10,192 nucleotides of DNA from Candidatus Eiseniibacteriota bacterium (GCA_030622265.1 JAUXGG010000033.1:1-10192), one strand, 5' to 3'; shown: positions 1 through 7,148, counted from the stretch's first letter. Translations and numbers: made by a program. The notes: a model not told the origin generated them from the letters alone.

Positions 1-2285
1 AATCAGACGTCGTACTGGTGCGCGACTATTCTCACATGTGCTCCGAAGTGGGCCAGAAGATGGTGCTGGATGACATTGTAAACAACGGCCTGGACAGGGT
101 TGTGATAGCTGCGTGCTCGCCCCAGTTCCATGAAAAGACCTTCATGGGCACAGTCGAGAAGGCGGATCTCTCCCCCTATGTCATGGAGATAGCCAATATC
201 CGCGAGCAATGTGCGTGGCCGCATTTCGACCTTCCCAGCGTTGCCACGCAGAAGGCCAAGGATCTTGTCGGGATGGCCATAGGAAAAGCAAGGCTGGATG
301 AGGCTCTGGCCAAGAAGACCATGCCTATCGGCAAGAGAGTCCTGGTGATAGGAGGCGGGATAGCGGGTATTCAAGCATCCCTGGATCTTGGTGATGCCGG
401 ATTCAAGGTTATTCTGGTCGAGAAGGAGCCGACAATCGGCGGCAAGATGGCGCAGCTATCGAGGACGTTTCCCACCGAGGACTGTGCGGCATGCATCCTG
501 TCACCCAAGATGGCTGACGTTCCTTCCAATCCCAATATAGAGCTCCTCACCTTCACGGAGATAGAGGACATAACAGGCTACCTCGGCAACTATGAAGTCA
601 CCGTAGTGAGAAAGGCCACGTATGTTGACCTGGCGAAGTGTACTGCGTGTGACAAGTGCACAGAGGTTTGCCCCGTCACGGTGCCGAACGAGTATGAAGA
701 AGGACTCACGTCGAGAAAGGCGATATATCTTCCGTCTCCGATCGCCGTGCCCCACAGCTATATCCTGGATTCTCAGGCGTGTCTGGGGCTCTTTCCCCTG
801 GCTTGCGAGCGGTGCTACGAGGCCTGCGAGCCGGGCGCAATAGACTATGACCAGAAACCTGAGAGGCAGACCTTTACCGTTGATACGATAATAGTCGCTA
901 CGGGCTACGATGTGTTCGATGCGAGAGAGAAGAAGGTATACGGCATTGGACATTCCCCGAATGTAATAACTGCGTTGGATATGGAACGCATGATCGTCCA
1001 TGCCTCCGAGGGCCGGCCGATAAGGCCGATGGGAAAGAGGATTGCGTTCATCCAATGCGTCGGGTCCAGGGATGAGCAGGTGGGGAATGAGTATTGTTCA
1101 AGAATATGCTGTATGTATGCGACCAAGCTGTCGCAACTGCTGAAACGCTCCGATCCAACCAGGGATGTATATGTATTCTATACCGATCTCAGAGCCTACG
1201 GTAAGGGTTTCGAGGAATACTACAAGAGGGCACAGAATACGGGAGTGAAATTCGTGAGGGGGCGGGTGGCGGAGGTCAACGAGAATTCAAACAACCAGAA
1301 GGTTACACTCAAGGTTGAAGATACTCTCAGCCGCCAGATCATCGAGTCTGAGTTTGACCTGGTGGTTCTCTCAGTGGGCCTGTGTCCGAGCGAAGGCACC
1401 AAGAGAATCGCCGGGATACTGAAGTTGGGGGAAAGCCCGGATGGTTTCCTTCAGGAAGCTCATCCTAAGTTCAGGCCCGTTGATACCCTGAAGGACGGTG
1501 TATTCATTTGCGGGTGTGCGCAGGGCCCCAAAGACATACCGGACACAGTTGCTCAGGCAAGCGCGGCCTCCTCCAGGGCAACCAGGCTCATGAACAAGGG
1601 AGAGTATGACATAGCTCCAGTGATCGCGTTCGTCCATGAGGACCTGTGCGACGGCTGCGGCGAGTGCATCGAGCACTGCCCCATGGGTGCCTTGATACCT
1701 TCACAAATCGTGTCTGTGAACGAAGCGGTATGTAGTGGCTGCGGCAGCTGCATCGCATCCTGCCCCAAGGATGCCCTGGACCTGCACTGTTACACAACCG
1801 ATCAGCTCCTGGAACAGATAAAGGCCTCTCTTGCCAGCAAGGAAGATGGTGAAATCAGGATACTGGTCTTTGCAGACGATACCACCACATACAGGTTGGC
1901 CGACAATGTGGGTACGGGAAAACTCGCCTACTCTCCCGATACACGCATAATCCGCGTCCCGAGCGGCAGCAGGGTCACGCCGAAACTGATGCTGAAGGCA
2001 TTCGAAATGGGGGCAGACGGCATATTCATCGGTGAGAGTGAGGAGAAATCATCTCCGTATCCTCACAGTGTTGCCGCGATCAAAGACAATGTCGCTGCTG
2101 TAAGAGCCGCTTTGAAAGAACGGAACATAGAACCCGATAGAGTGCGCTATTTCGAGTTTGTGACGGTGATGTTGGGGGTATTCGTAAAGCAGATGAACAA
2201 CCACGCTGATTTCGCCAGAAGATCTGGCCCCATAAACAGAGAAGAGAGGGGCATGCTGGCAGGCCAGCTTGCTCACCAAGACTAG
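1..2285 (+). CDS. hdrA: HdrA-like flavin/iron-sulfur subunit (5' partial) with fused degenerate MvhD/FlpD-type domain
   Basis: Heterodisulfide reductase subunit A-like protein, the FAD subunit that performs electron bifurcation in HdrABC complexes of the cytosol. The reading frame is open to the left edge (codons in phase from base 3), and the residues before GTG 18 already match HdrA, so roughly 30 N-terminal residues lie outside the window. Counting from GTG 18: HdrA cluster motif DCAAC (155-159), FAD motif IGGGIAG (111-117), ferredoxin motif C208/C211/C214/C218, a further Cys set C255/C263/C266/C270, the HdrA signature FIQCVGSR (344-351) followed by YCSRICC, and a C-terminal 2x[4Fe-4S] ferredoxin domain (C544-C554 and C572-C582). 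Residues about 612-735 resemble MvhD/FlpD (RIIRV, KAFEMGADG, ERNIEPDRVR) but have no cysteine. It is the first visible gene of the redox operon; hdrC follows 11 bases after the TAG stop. The family call is firm. Bifurcation and the partner are inferred. Confidence 0.93.
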   Translation, partial: SDVVLVRDYSHMCSEVGQKMVLDDIVNNGLDRVVIAACSPQFHEKTFMGTVEKADLSPYVMEIANIREQCAWPHFDLPSVATQKAKDLVGMAIGKARLDEALAKKTMPIGKRVLVIGGGIAGIQASLDLGDAGFKVILVEKEPTIGGKMAQLSRTFPTEDCAACILSPKMADVPSNPNIELLTFTEIEDITGYLGNYEVTVVRKATYVDLAKCTACDKCTEVCPVTVPNEYEEGLTSRKAIYLPSPIAVPHSYILDSQACLGLFPLACERCYEACEPGAIDYDQKPERQTFTVDTIIVATGYDVFDAREKKVYGIGHSPNVITALDMERMIVHASEGRPIRPMGKRIAFIQCVGSRDEQVGNEYCSRICCMYATKLSQLLKRSDPTRDVYVFYTDLRAYGKGFEEYYKRAQNTGVKFVRGRVAEVNENSNNQKVTLKVEDTLSRQIIESEFDLVVLSVGLCPSEGTKRIAGILKLGESPDGFLQEAHPKFRPVDTLKDGVFICGCAQGPKDIPDTVAQASAASSRATRLMNKGEYDIAPVIAFVHEDLCDGCGECIEHCPMGALIPSQIVSVNEAVCSGCGSCIASCPKDALDLHCYTTDQLLEQIKASLASKEDGEIRILVFADDTTTYRLADNVGTGKLAYSPDTRIIRVPSGSRVTPKLMLKAFEMGADGIFIGESEEKSSPYPHSVAAIKDNVAAVRAALKERNIEPDRVRYFEFVTVMLGVFVKQMNNHADFARRSGPINREERGMLAGQLAHQD

Positions 2286-2296
2286 CGGGAGGCAAT

Positions 2297-2701
2297 ATGA
2301 CTAGCAGGCTCGTGATTTCCTCTGAAAACGAGGAGTTCCTGGCCAGGGTAAATGAACTGAGCGGCCAGGTGATAACCCTGTGTGACCAGTGTGGCATTTG
2401 TTCCGCAAGTTGTCCAATGATCGACGAGATGGATGTGACTCCGTCACAGATGATGAGAATGGTACAACTGGGACAGAGCGAGGTCCTCAAGACCAAGGCG
2501 ATGTGGCTCTGTGCATCATGTTTCACCTGCACCGTCAGGTGCCCCCGCGGCCTGGATCTGTCAAGGGTGGCCGAGGCATTGCGGCAGACTACATTGAGAC
2601 AGGCCTCAGATCACATCAACATTAACGCCATCCCCAGGGACGAGCTGGCCGCCCTTCCGCAGATCGCTCTGGTAGCAGGCATGAGAAAGTTCACCGGGTA
2701 G
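2297..2701 (+). CDS. hdrC: HdrC-like 2x[4Fe-4S] ferredoxin subunit
   Basis: Small iron-sulfur protein of 134 residues that relays electrons between HdrA and HdrB in the soluble Hdr complex. Two full CxxCxxCxxxCP motifs are visible, C29/C32/C35/C39 and C72/C75/C78/C82, spaced as in HdrC, with a helical stretch between them. There are no membrane segments, so this is the soluble type and not an HdrE or QmoC fusion. It is somewhat shorter than methanogen HdrC. The start at ATG 2297 is supported by GGGAGG at 2287-2292, four bases upstream. Its TAG stop is embedded in the Shine-Dalgarno site of hdrB (TAGGAGG, 2699-2705), which suggests translational coupling. The gene order hdrA-hdrC-hdrB is common in bacterial Hdr clusters. 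The Hdr family assignment relies on context, because dicluster ferredoxins are otherwise generic. Confidence 0.9.
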   Translation: MTSRLVISSENEEFLARVNELSGQVITLCDQCGICSASCPMIDEMDVTPSQMMRMVQLGQSEVLKTKAMWLCASCFTCTVRCPRGLDLSRVAEALRQTTLRQASDHININAIPRDELAALPQIALVAGMRKFTG

Positions 2702-2713
2702 GAGGACATCGGA

Positions 2714-3628
2714 ATGAATTCAAACAGCATGAGATTGCCGTATTACCCGGGATGTACCCTGAAGACGGCGGCGAGCGATTTCGAGATCTCTGCCCTGGCA
2801 TCCGCAGAGGCCCTGGGGATGGAGCTGCTTGAGCTTCCCAGGTGGAATTGCTGCGGCACGGTCTTTTCCCTGACCGACGATGACCTGATTCACCATGTTG
2901 CTCCCATAAGAAATCTCATCCGGGTTCAGGAGATGAACCGGGATGGTATCTTGGACAATGAGAACAGGCTGGTTACACTGTGCTCGATGTGTTTCAGCAC
3001 TCTGAAGCGGGCCGAACTTCTGGTGAGGGCAAACCCTGACAAGCTGAAGACGATCAACGACTTCATGTACCTTGAGGATGACTACAGCGGAGATGTCACG
3101 GTTGTCCATTTCCTGGAGCTGCTGAGAGATCTGGGACAAGAGGCAATATCTGAAAAGGTGAAGAGACCGCTCACTGGTCTCAAGGTCGCACCCTACTATG
3201 GGTGCATGATGCTCAGACCCAAAGAGGTGGGCATTGACGACCCCGAGCAACCTACGATCCAGAGCGACCTCTTCTCCGCTCTGGGTGCGGAAGTTGTCTA
3301 TAATCCTTACATGAAGTTATGCTGCGGCAGTTACCAGACCATGAATGAGAAAGACGCCGTGGTCCGCCTGGTGCACGATATCCTGAGCCATGCCCGTGCA
3401 GACGGAGCACATGTGGTGGCCACGTCATGTCCTCTATGTGCATTCAACCTCGACAAAAGGCAGAAGGAAGTTAAGCAAACATATCCCGATTTCGAAGAGA
3501 TCCCGGTTCTCTACTTCACTCAGCTTATGGCATTGGCATTCGATCTGGAGCCTGGATTCAGCGGATTTGATCAGAATTACGTGTCAGTTGAACCCTTATT
3601 CAAAGATATGCAGTTGATACCCGAGTAG
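2714..3628 (+). CDS. hdrB: HdrB-like subunit with two CCG domains (noncubane [4Fe-4S] sites)
   Basis: Heterodisulfide reductase subunit B-like protein of 304 residues. In methanogens HdrB carries two noncubane [4Fe-4S] clusters that cleave the CoM-S-S-CoB disulfide. Both cysteine-rich CCG domains are intact here: C14, C46-C47, C90 and C93 in the first half, and C164, C203-C204, C239 and C242 in the second. These match all ten HdrB cluster ligands. The N-terminus reads YYPGC and the second repeat YYGC, typical of HdrB over the related GlpC or LutA CCG proteins. The start at ATG 2714 has GGAGG at 2701-2705, eight bases upstream. It sits between hdrC and a FrdB-like gene, an arrangement that recalls methanogen TfrB, where a FrdB-like half and an HdrB-like half are one polypeptide. 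The natural disulfide substrate, if any, is unknown in a bacterium presumed to lack coenzymes M and B. Confidence 0.93.
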   Translation: MNSNSMRLPYYPGCTLKTAASDFEISALASAEALGMELLELPRWNCCGTVFSLTDDDLIHHVAPIRNLIRVQEMNRDGILDNENRLVTLCSMCFSTLKRAELLVRANPDKLKTINDFMYLEDDYSGDVTVVHFLELLRDLGQEAISEKVKRPLTGLKVAPYYGCMMLRPKEVGIDDPEQPTIQSDLFSALGAEVVYNPYMKLCCGSYQTMNEKDAVVRLVHDILSHARADGAHVVATSCPLCAFNLDKRQKEVKQTYPDFEEIPVLYFTQLMALAFDLEPGFSGFDQNYVSVEPLFKDMQLIPE

Positions 3629-3643
3629 AAGTGGGGGATTGCT

Positions 3644-4399
3644 ATGAAATCTGAAATGAGCATCATGGAGAGGATTGCCGAGGCAGCGAAGTCCGTGACC
3701 AAGGGTGTTGATACCGGTAGTGTCGAGCATTGGGTGACCATCTACGTAATGGGAAAAGGATATAGAGTTCCGGCGGACCTGACCATATTGACCGCCATGG
3801 AATATGCGGGTTACAGGTTCGTGAGAGGCGTCGGGTGTCGGCAGGGTTTCTGTGGCGCGTGTTCCACGGTTTACAGGAAAGAGGGCGACTATAAGCTTCA
3901 GACCGGCATGGCCTGTCAGACAAGAGTCGAGGATGGAATGTACCTGGTTCAAATACCCTTCGCCCCTGCTGAGAAGCCCGCCTATAACATCGCCGATGAG
4001 ACCTTCGATGCTGCGGTGTTCCTCAGGTTCTATCCCGAAGTTGCCAGGTGTGTATCGTGCAATACGTGTACCAAGTCATGTCCGCAGGACCTGGAGGTCA
4101 TGGACTATGTCCAGGCTGCGATCAAGGGTGATTTTGAATCCCTGGCAGAGGGTTCCTTTGATTGCATCCAGTGTGGTCTGTGCGCAATCAGGTGTCCGGC
4201 GGAGATCGTGCAATACAATGTGGCCCAATTGGGCAGGAGGATGTTCGGCCGTTATGGACATTCTGTACCCGAACACCTCTCTGGGCGGTTGGAGGAGATA
4301 CAGGCCGGTAAGTTCGACGAGGAGATGGACCAACTGACCAGGACTCCGACAGAGCAGCTGGAAGTTCTGTATGCGGGACGAGAGAGAGAGGCAGACTGA
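3644..4399 (+). CDS. FrdB/SdhB/TfrB-like iron-sulfur subunit, [2Fe-2S] plus two [4Fe-4S]
   Basis: Iron-sulfur subunit of the fumarate reductase/succinate dehydrogenase type, 251 residues, predicted to wire the flavoprotein encoded next to it to the Hdr proteins. The N-terminal ferredoxin fold carries a plant-type [2Fe-2S] motif C65-x4-C70-x2-C73 with a distant C91. Two CxxCxxCxxxCP motifs follow, C136/C139/C142/C146 and C174/C177/C180/C184. In quinone-linked FrdB/SdhB the last cluster is [3Fe-4S] because one Cys is replaced; here all four are present, so [4Fe-4S] is predicted, as in HdrC. The two motifs are also closer together than in FrdB. No SdhC/SdhD or FrdC/FrdD membrane anchor gene is nearby. 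The start at ATG 3644 has GGGGG at 3633-3637, six bases upstream, and lies 15 bases after the hdrB stop. It corresponds to the N-terminal half of methanogen TfrB. Confidence in the fold is high, and in the exact reaction moderate. Confidence 0.88.
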   Translation: MKSEMSIMERIAEAAKSVTKGVDTGSVEHWVTIYVMGKGYRVPADLTILTAMEYAGYRFVRGVGCRQGFCGACSTVYRKEGDYKLQTGMACQTRVEDGMYLVQIPFAPAEKPAYNIADETFDAAVFLRFYPEVARCVSCNTCTKSCPQDLEVMDYVQAAIKGDFESLAEGSFDCIQCGLCAIRCPAEIVQYNVAQLGRRMFGRYGHSVPEHLSGRLEEIQAGKFDEEMDQLTRTPTEQLEVLYAGREREAD

Positions 4400-4405
4400 C
4401 ACGCG

Positions 4406-4412
4406 GGAGGAG
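4406..4412 (+). promoter_or_regulatory. Ribosome binding site deciding the flavoprotein start
   Basis: GGAGGAG lies between the TGA stop of the FrdB-like gene (4397-4399) and two in-frame start codons. It touches ATG 4413 with no spacer, but sits at a normal distance from GTG 4419 (eight bases from GGAGG). The true start is therefore probably GTG 4419, with ATG 4413 the next choice. The upstream ATG 4371 lies inside the previous gene. Confidence 0.55.
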
Positions 4413-6071
4413 ATGGGTGTGATTGAATACATCGAAGGTTACCCCGAATACATGCGGGAGATGATATCCATTGTCCATAAGACAAGGGGAAAGAGAAAGG
4501 ACTACACCCCTCCCGCCATGAGCAAGAAAGAGCAGGACGAAGTACTTAAACTCCATCCGGATTATTCCCCCGGGGGCAAGAGGACCATATCCATCGGGAT
4601 GAATGCGGGCGATGTCGGTCCGGTCGAGGTAGTGGATCTGCTCGAAGCGCATCCTCTTCTGGAACAAGGAGAGGTCGACCTGTCCAACCCCGATTATACG
4701 CCGGACATCCTGGTGATAGGCGGCGGATTGGCCGGAACCTCCGCGGCCATCTGGGCCAATGAGAGCGGTATTGCCGCAGAGAATATTCTGCTCACCAATA
4801 AGCTCAGACACGGTGATGCCAATTCGATAATGGCCGAGGGTGGAACTCAGGCAGCCGACCGGCCCAATGACTCCTTGCAGAGCCACTACATAGACACCAT
4901 GGGAGGCGGGCACTTCAAGAACAAACCGGACGTAGTCAGGGCCCTGGTTGAAGATGCCCCTTCCATAATCCGCTGGCTTCTGGAATTGGGCACCATGATC
5001 GACCGGGAAGACAACGGAGATTTTGTCGAGAAATGGGGTGGCGGGACGTCCATACGGAGGTTGCATTCCTGCAGGGACTATACGGGTCTCGAAGAGCTCA
5101 GAGTCATAAGGGATGAGCTCAGGAGCCGGAGAATTCCGTGCATCGAACACTTCCCCGCAATCGAACTTCTCACAGACGGTGATGGCAGGGTCACAGGTGC
5201 GGTCCTGTGGAACCTCGAAACCGGTGAGTACAAGGTGGTGCAGGCGAAGGCCACCATTCTGGCCACGGGTGGGTTCGGGAGACTACACATACGTGGATTC
5301 CCGACCACCAATCACTATGGTGCGACCTGCGACGGCGTCGTGATGGCATATCACGCCGGTGCCAGGCTCAGGGATACCGATACGGTTCAATATCACCCCA
5401 CGGGAGCGGCATATCCTATTCAGATAATAGGTTACCTGCTGACTGAGAAGCTCAGGAGTTCGGGGGCTCAGCCGGTCAACAGGGATGGAGAAGCATTCGT
5501 GTTTCCACTTGAGCCAAGGGATGTCGAGGCTTCCGCATTGATAAGAGAGTGCTATGTGAGGGATAAGGGTATTACGACCCCGACGGGACTCAAAGGCGTG
5601 TGGCTTGATACCCCTCTCATAGAAATGCGGAACGGTGATGGCTACATTGATAAAGCATTCCCGGGCATGAGGAGGATGTTCAACCGGTTCGACATCGATA
5701 TGCGAAAGGACCCTGTTCTTGTCTTCCCAACCCTGCACTATCAGAACGGCGGCGTGGAGACAGACCCCCGGGGTAAGACCAACCTTGAAGGGCTCTGGGT
5801 AGCCGGCGAGGTATCCGGAGGAGTACATGGCCAGAACAGGCTCATGGGGAATTCGACGCTCGACTGCATGGTGTTTGGGAGAAGAGCCGGTATCTCCACC
5901 GCGGAATATGTAAAATCGGGCAAGGATGCGGGTGGGCTGACCCTGGAGCACACGAAACGGTACGCGAAGCTCCTCAAAGAGGCCGGGATAGAAACGGATC
6001 GGAGAGCTCCCATAATTCTACCGGAGTACAGAGGTAAGGCGGCATTGGCGCGAATGATCGACGTGCTCTGA
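4413..6071 (+). CDS. FrdA/SdhA/TfrA-like FAD flavoprotein
   Basis: Flavoprotein of the fumarate reductase/succinate dehydrogenase family, probably interconverting fumarate and succinate in the cytosol. Counting from the farthest upstream ATG (4371, 566 residues): an unusual N-terminal extension (about 1-110), FAD motif GGGLAG (117-122), AEGG (155-158), substrate-site residues H342 in HPTG, E359, the proton-transfer-type R383 in EPRDV, H456 in HYQNGG, and R490 in VHGQNRL. These match the catalytic set of FrdA/SdhA. The His that binds FAD covalently in quinone-linked enzymes aligns with N151, so FAD is probably noncovalent. The C-terminal helical domain is much shortened, with only about 75 residues after NRL. 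ATG 4371 overlaps the upstream gene by 29 bases and has no good ribosome site. ATG 4413 or GTG 4419 is preferred; GGAGGAG at 4406-4412 fits GTG 4419 best. A related unsaturated-acid reductase remains possible. Confidence 0.9.
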   Translation: MGVIEYIEGYPEYMREMISIVHKTRGKRKDYTPPAMSKKEQDEVLKLHPDYSPGGKRTISIGMNAGDVGPVEVVDLLEAHPLLEQGEVDLSNPDYTPDILVIGGGLAGTSAAIWANESGIAAENILLTNKLRHGDANSIMAEGGTQAADRPNDSLQSHYIDTMGGGHFKNKPDVVRALVEDAPSIIRWLLELGTMIDREDNGDFVEKWGGGTSIRRLHSCRDYTGLEELRVIRDELRSRRIPCIEHFPAIELLTDGDGRVTGAVLWNLETGEYKVVQAKATILATGGFGRLHIRGFPTTNHYGATCDGVVMAYHAGARLRDTDTVQYHPTGAAYPIQIIGYLLTEKLRSSGAQPVNRDGEAFVFPLEPRDVEASALIRECYVRDKGITTPTGLKGVWLDTPLIEMRNGDGYIDKAFPGMRRMFNRFDIDMRKDPVLVFPTLHYQNGGVETDPRGKTNLEGLWVAGEVSGGVHGQNRLMGNSTLDCMVFGRRAGISTAEYVKSGKDAGGLTLEHTKRYAKLLKEAGIETDRRAPIILPEYRGKAALARMIDVL

Positions 6072-6098
6072 TGATCCTCATGCTCCGAGGTTCGCAGG

Positions 6099-7070
6099 AT
6101 GTCCGATGATGTGAGCGCGATAGCATTTGGTCCTGTACCATCGAGGCGCCTGGGCCGCAGCCTGGGAGTCAGCACCATACCGGCGAAGACCTGCAGCTAT
6201 GCCTGTGTTTACTGCCAACTCGGAAAGACCGTGAACATGCGGGCTGAGCGAAAGGCATTCCATGATGCTGTTGCGATCTTCGAGGAAGTAGAACGCAAGA
6301 TCAAGGAAGCCGGGGACAGATCGGAACCGGTAGACTTCCTGACCTTCGTTTCCGACGGCGAACCCACATTGGATGTCAATCTCGATAGACAGATAGAAGG
6401 CCTTAAGCCGCTCGGGTTCAAGATCGCGGTTGTCTCAAATGCCTCGCTCATATGGCAGGCCGAAGTCCGGGATGCTCTCGAGAAGGCAGACTGGGTGTCA
6501 CTGAAGATTGACGCCGTGAGCGAGAGTATCTGGCGGAGGATCAACCGGCCCCACAAATCTCTGGAGTTAGACCGGATTCTTGAGGGTATCTCCAGGTTCT
6601 CGTCGACCCACAGGGGAGAGTGGACGACGGAGACCATGCTTGTCCAGGGCGTCAATGATGCCGCCTCCGAGATACACAAGGTGGCCGAGTTCATTTCAAG
6701 CTTGAAGCCTACGAAGAGCTATCTGTCCATTCCGACCAGACCCCCTGCGATGAAGTGGGTGAAGCCTCCTGAAGAAGAGGTAATAAACAAGGCCTATCAG
6801 ATTTTCCGTGAGAAGTCCCTTGAAGTGGAGTACCTCATTGGCTATGAAGGAAATGCCTTCGCGTCCACAGGTGATGTCGAGAGCGACCTTCTGAGCATCA
6901 CGTCAGTGCATCCGATGAGAGAGGATGCCGTTGATGAACTCCTATCAGGGGCGGGCGCCGGCTGGTCACTGATTGACAGGCTCATCGCCGATGGGAAGCT
7001 GGTGAAGGTGGAGTATGATGATACCGGCTTCTTTGTGCGCCGATTCCCGGCCGCAGGCGGGAGGAAGTGA
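6099..7070 (+). CDS. Radical SAM protein, COG0731 type
   Basis: Radical SAM enzyme of 323 residues. The cluster motif is C32-x3-C36-x2-C39, embedded in a CVYCQLG context, and the N-terminus has the GPVPSRRLGRSLGV signature of the COG0731 family, the group that also contains the archaeal wyosine enzyme TYW1. The GEPTLD motif (about residues 88-93) fits the SAM amino-group contact region, and VSNASL fits the next barrel strand. Residues after about 250 look like a small winged-helix-like tail. No extra Cys-rich auxiliary cluster motif is seen. The start at ATG 6099 has GAGG at 6087-6090, eight bases upstream. It lies 27 bases after the flavoprotein stop and is probably the last gene of the operon. 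A link to the Hdr/Frd complex is not shown by the sequence, and the substrate is unknown. Bacterial members of this family are largely uncharacterised, so only the superfamily call is secure. Confidence 0.88.
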   Translation: MSDDVSAIAFGPVPSRRLGRSLGVSTIPAKTCSYACVYCQLGKTVNMRAERKAFHDAVAIFEEVERKIKEAGDRSEPVDFLTFVSDGEPTLDVNLDRQIEGLKPLGFKIAVVSNASLIWQAEVRDALEKADWVSLKIDAVSESIWRRINRPHKSLELDRILEGISRFSSTHRGEWTTETMLVQGVNDAASEIHKVAEFISSLKPTKSYLSIPTRPPAMKWVKPPEEEVINKAYQIFREKSLEVEYLIGYEGNAFASTGDVESDLLSITSVHPMREDAVDELLSGAGAGWSLIDRLIADGKLVKVEYDDTGFFVRRFPAAGGRK

Positions 7071-7118
7071 CACCAGAGATAAGCCCCATGGCAGCGAATT
7101 GGCTGCAGGTCTATGTCG

Positions 7119-7148
7119 TTGACTTTGCTGCATATCATATAGTATAAT
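7119..7148 (+). promoter_or_regulatory. Predicted sigma-70 promoter of the carboxypeptidase gene
   Basis: TTGACT (7119-7124) and TATAAT (7143-7148) are separated by 18 bases. The -10 box is a perfect consensus match and the -35 box matches five of six. The area is locally AT-rich inside an otherwise GC-rich sequence. Transcription would begin near 7155, giving a leader of about 65 bases before ATG 7221. It lies after the radical SAM stop and so separates the redox operon from the secreted peptidase gene. Confidence 0.72.

Noticed and set aside
18..20. GTG 18 as the true start of hdrA
   Set aside because: The frame is open to the left edge and the residues before it (VVL) continue the HdrA match, so the gene is simply truncated by the window.
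1..3628. QmoABC quinone-interacting complex
   Set aside because: Qmo has two HdrA-like subunits and a membrane-spanning QmoC. Here there is one HdrA, a soluble HdrC and a true HdrB.
4371..4373. ATG 4371 as start of the FrdA-like gene
   Set aside because: It lies inside the previous gene with no good ribosome site and begins with a charged stretch unlike the rest; ATG 4413 or GTG 4419 behind GGAGGAG is better.
4188..5150. Long minus-strand open frame of 320 codons
   Set aside because: It is antisense to the FrdB-like and FrdA-like genes, whose conserved motifs are clear on the plus strand. The translation shows no family motif.
3644..6071. Ordinary membrane-bound succinate dehydrogenase/fumarate reductase (complex II)
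   Set aside because: No anchor subunit is present in the window, the third cluster lacks the [3Fe-4S] pattern, the covalent-FAD His is missing, and the genes are embedded with hdrABC.
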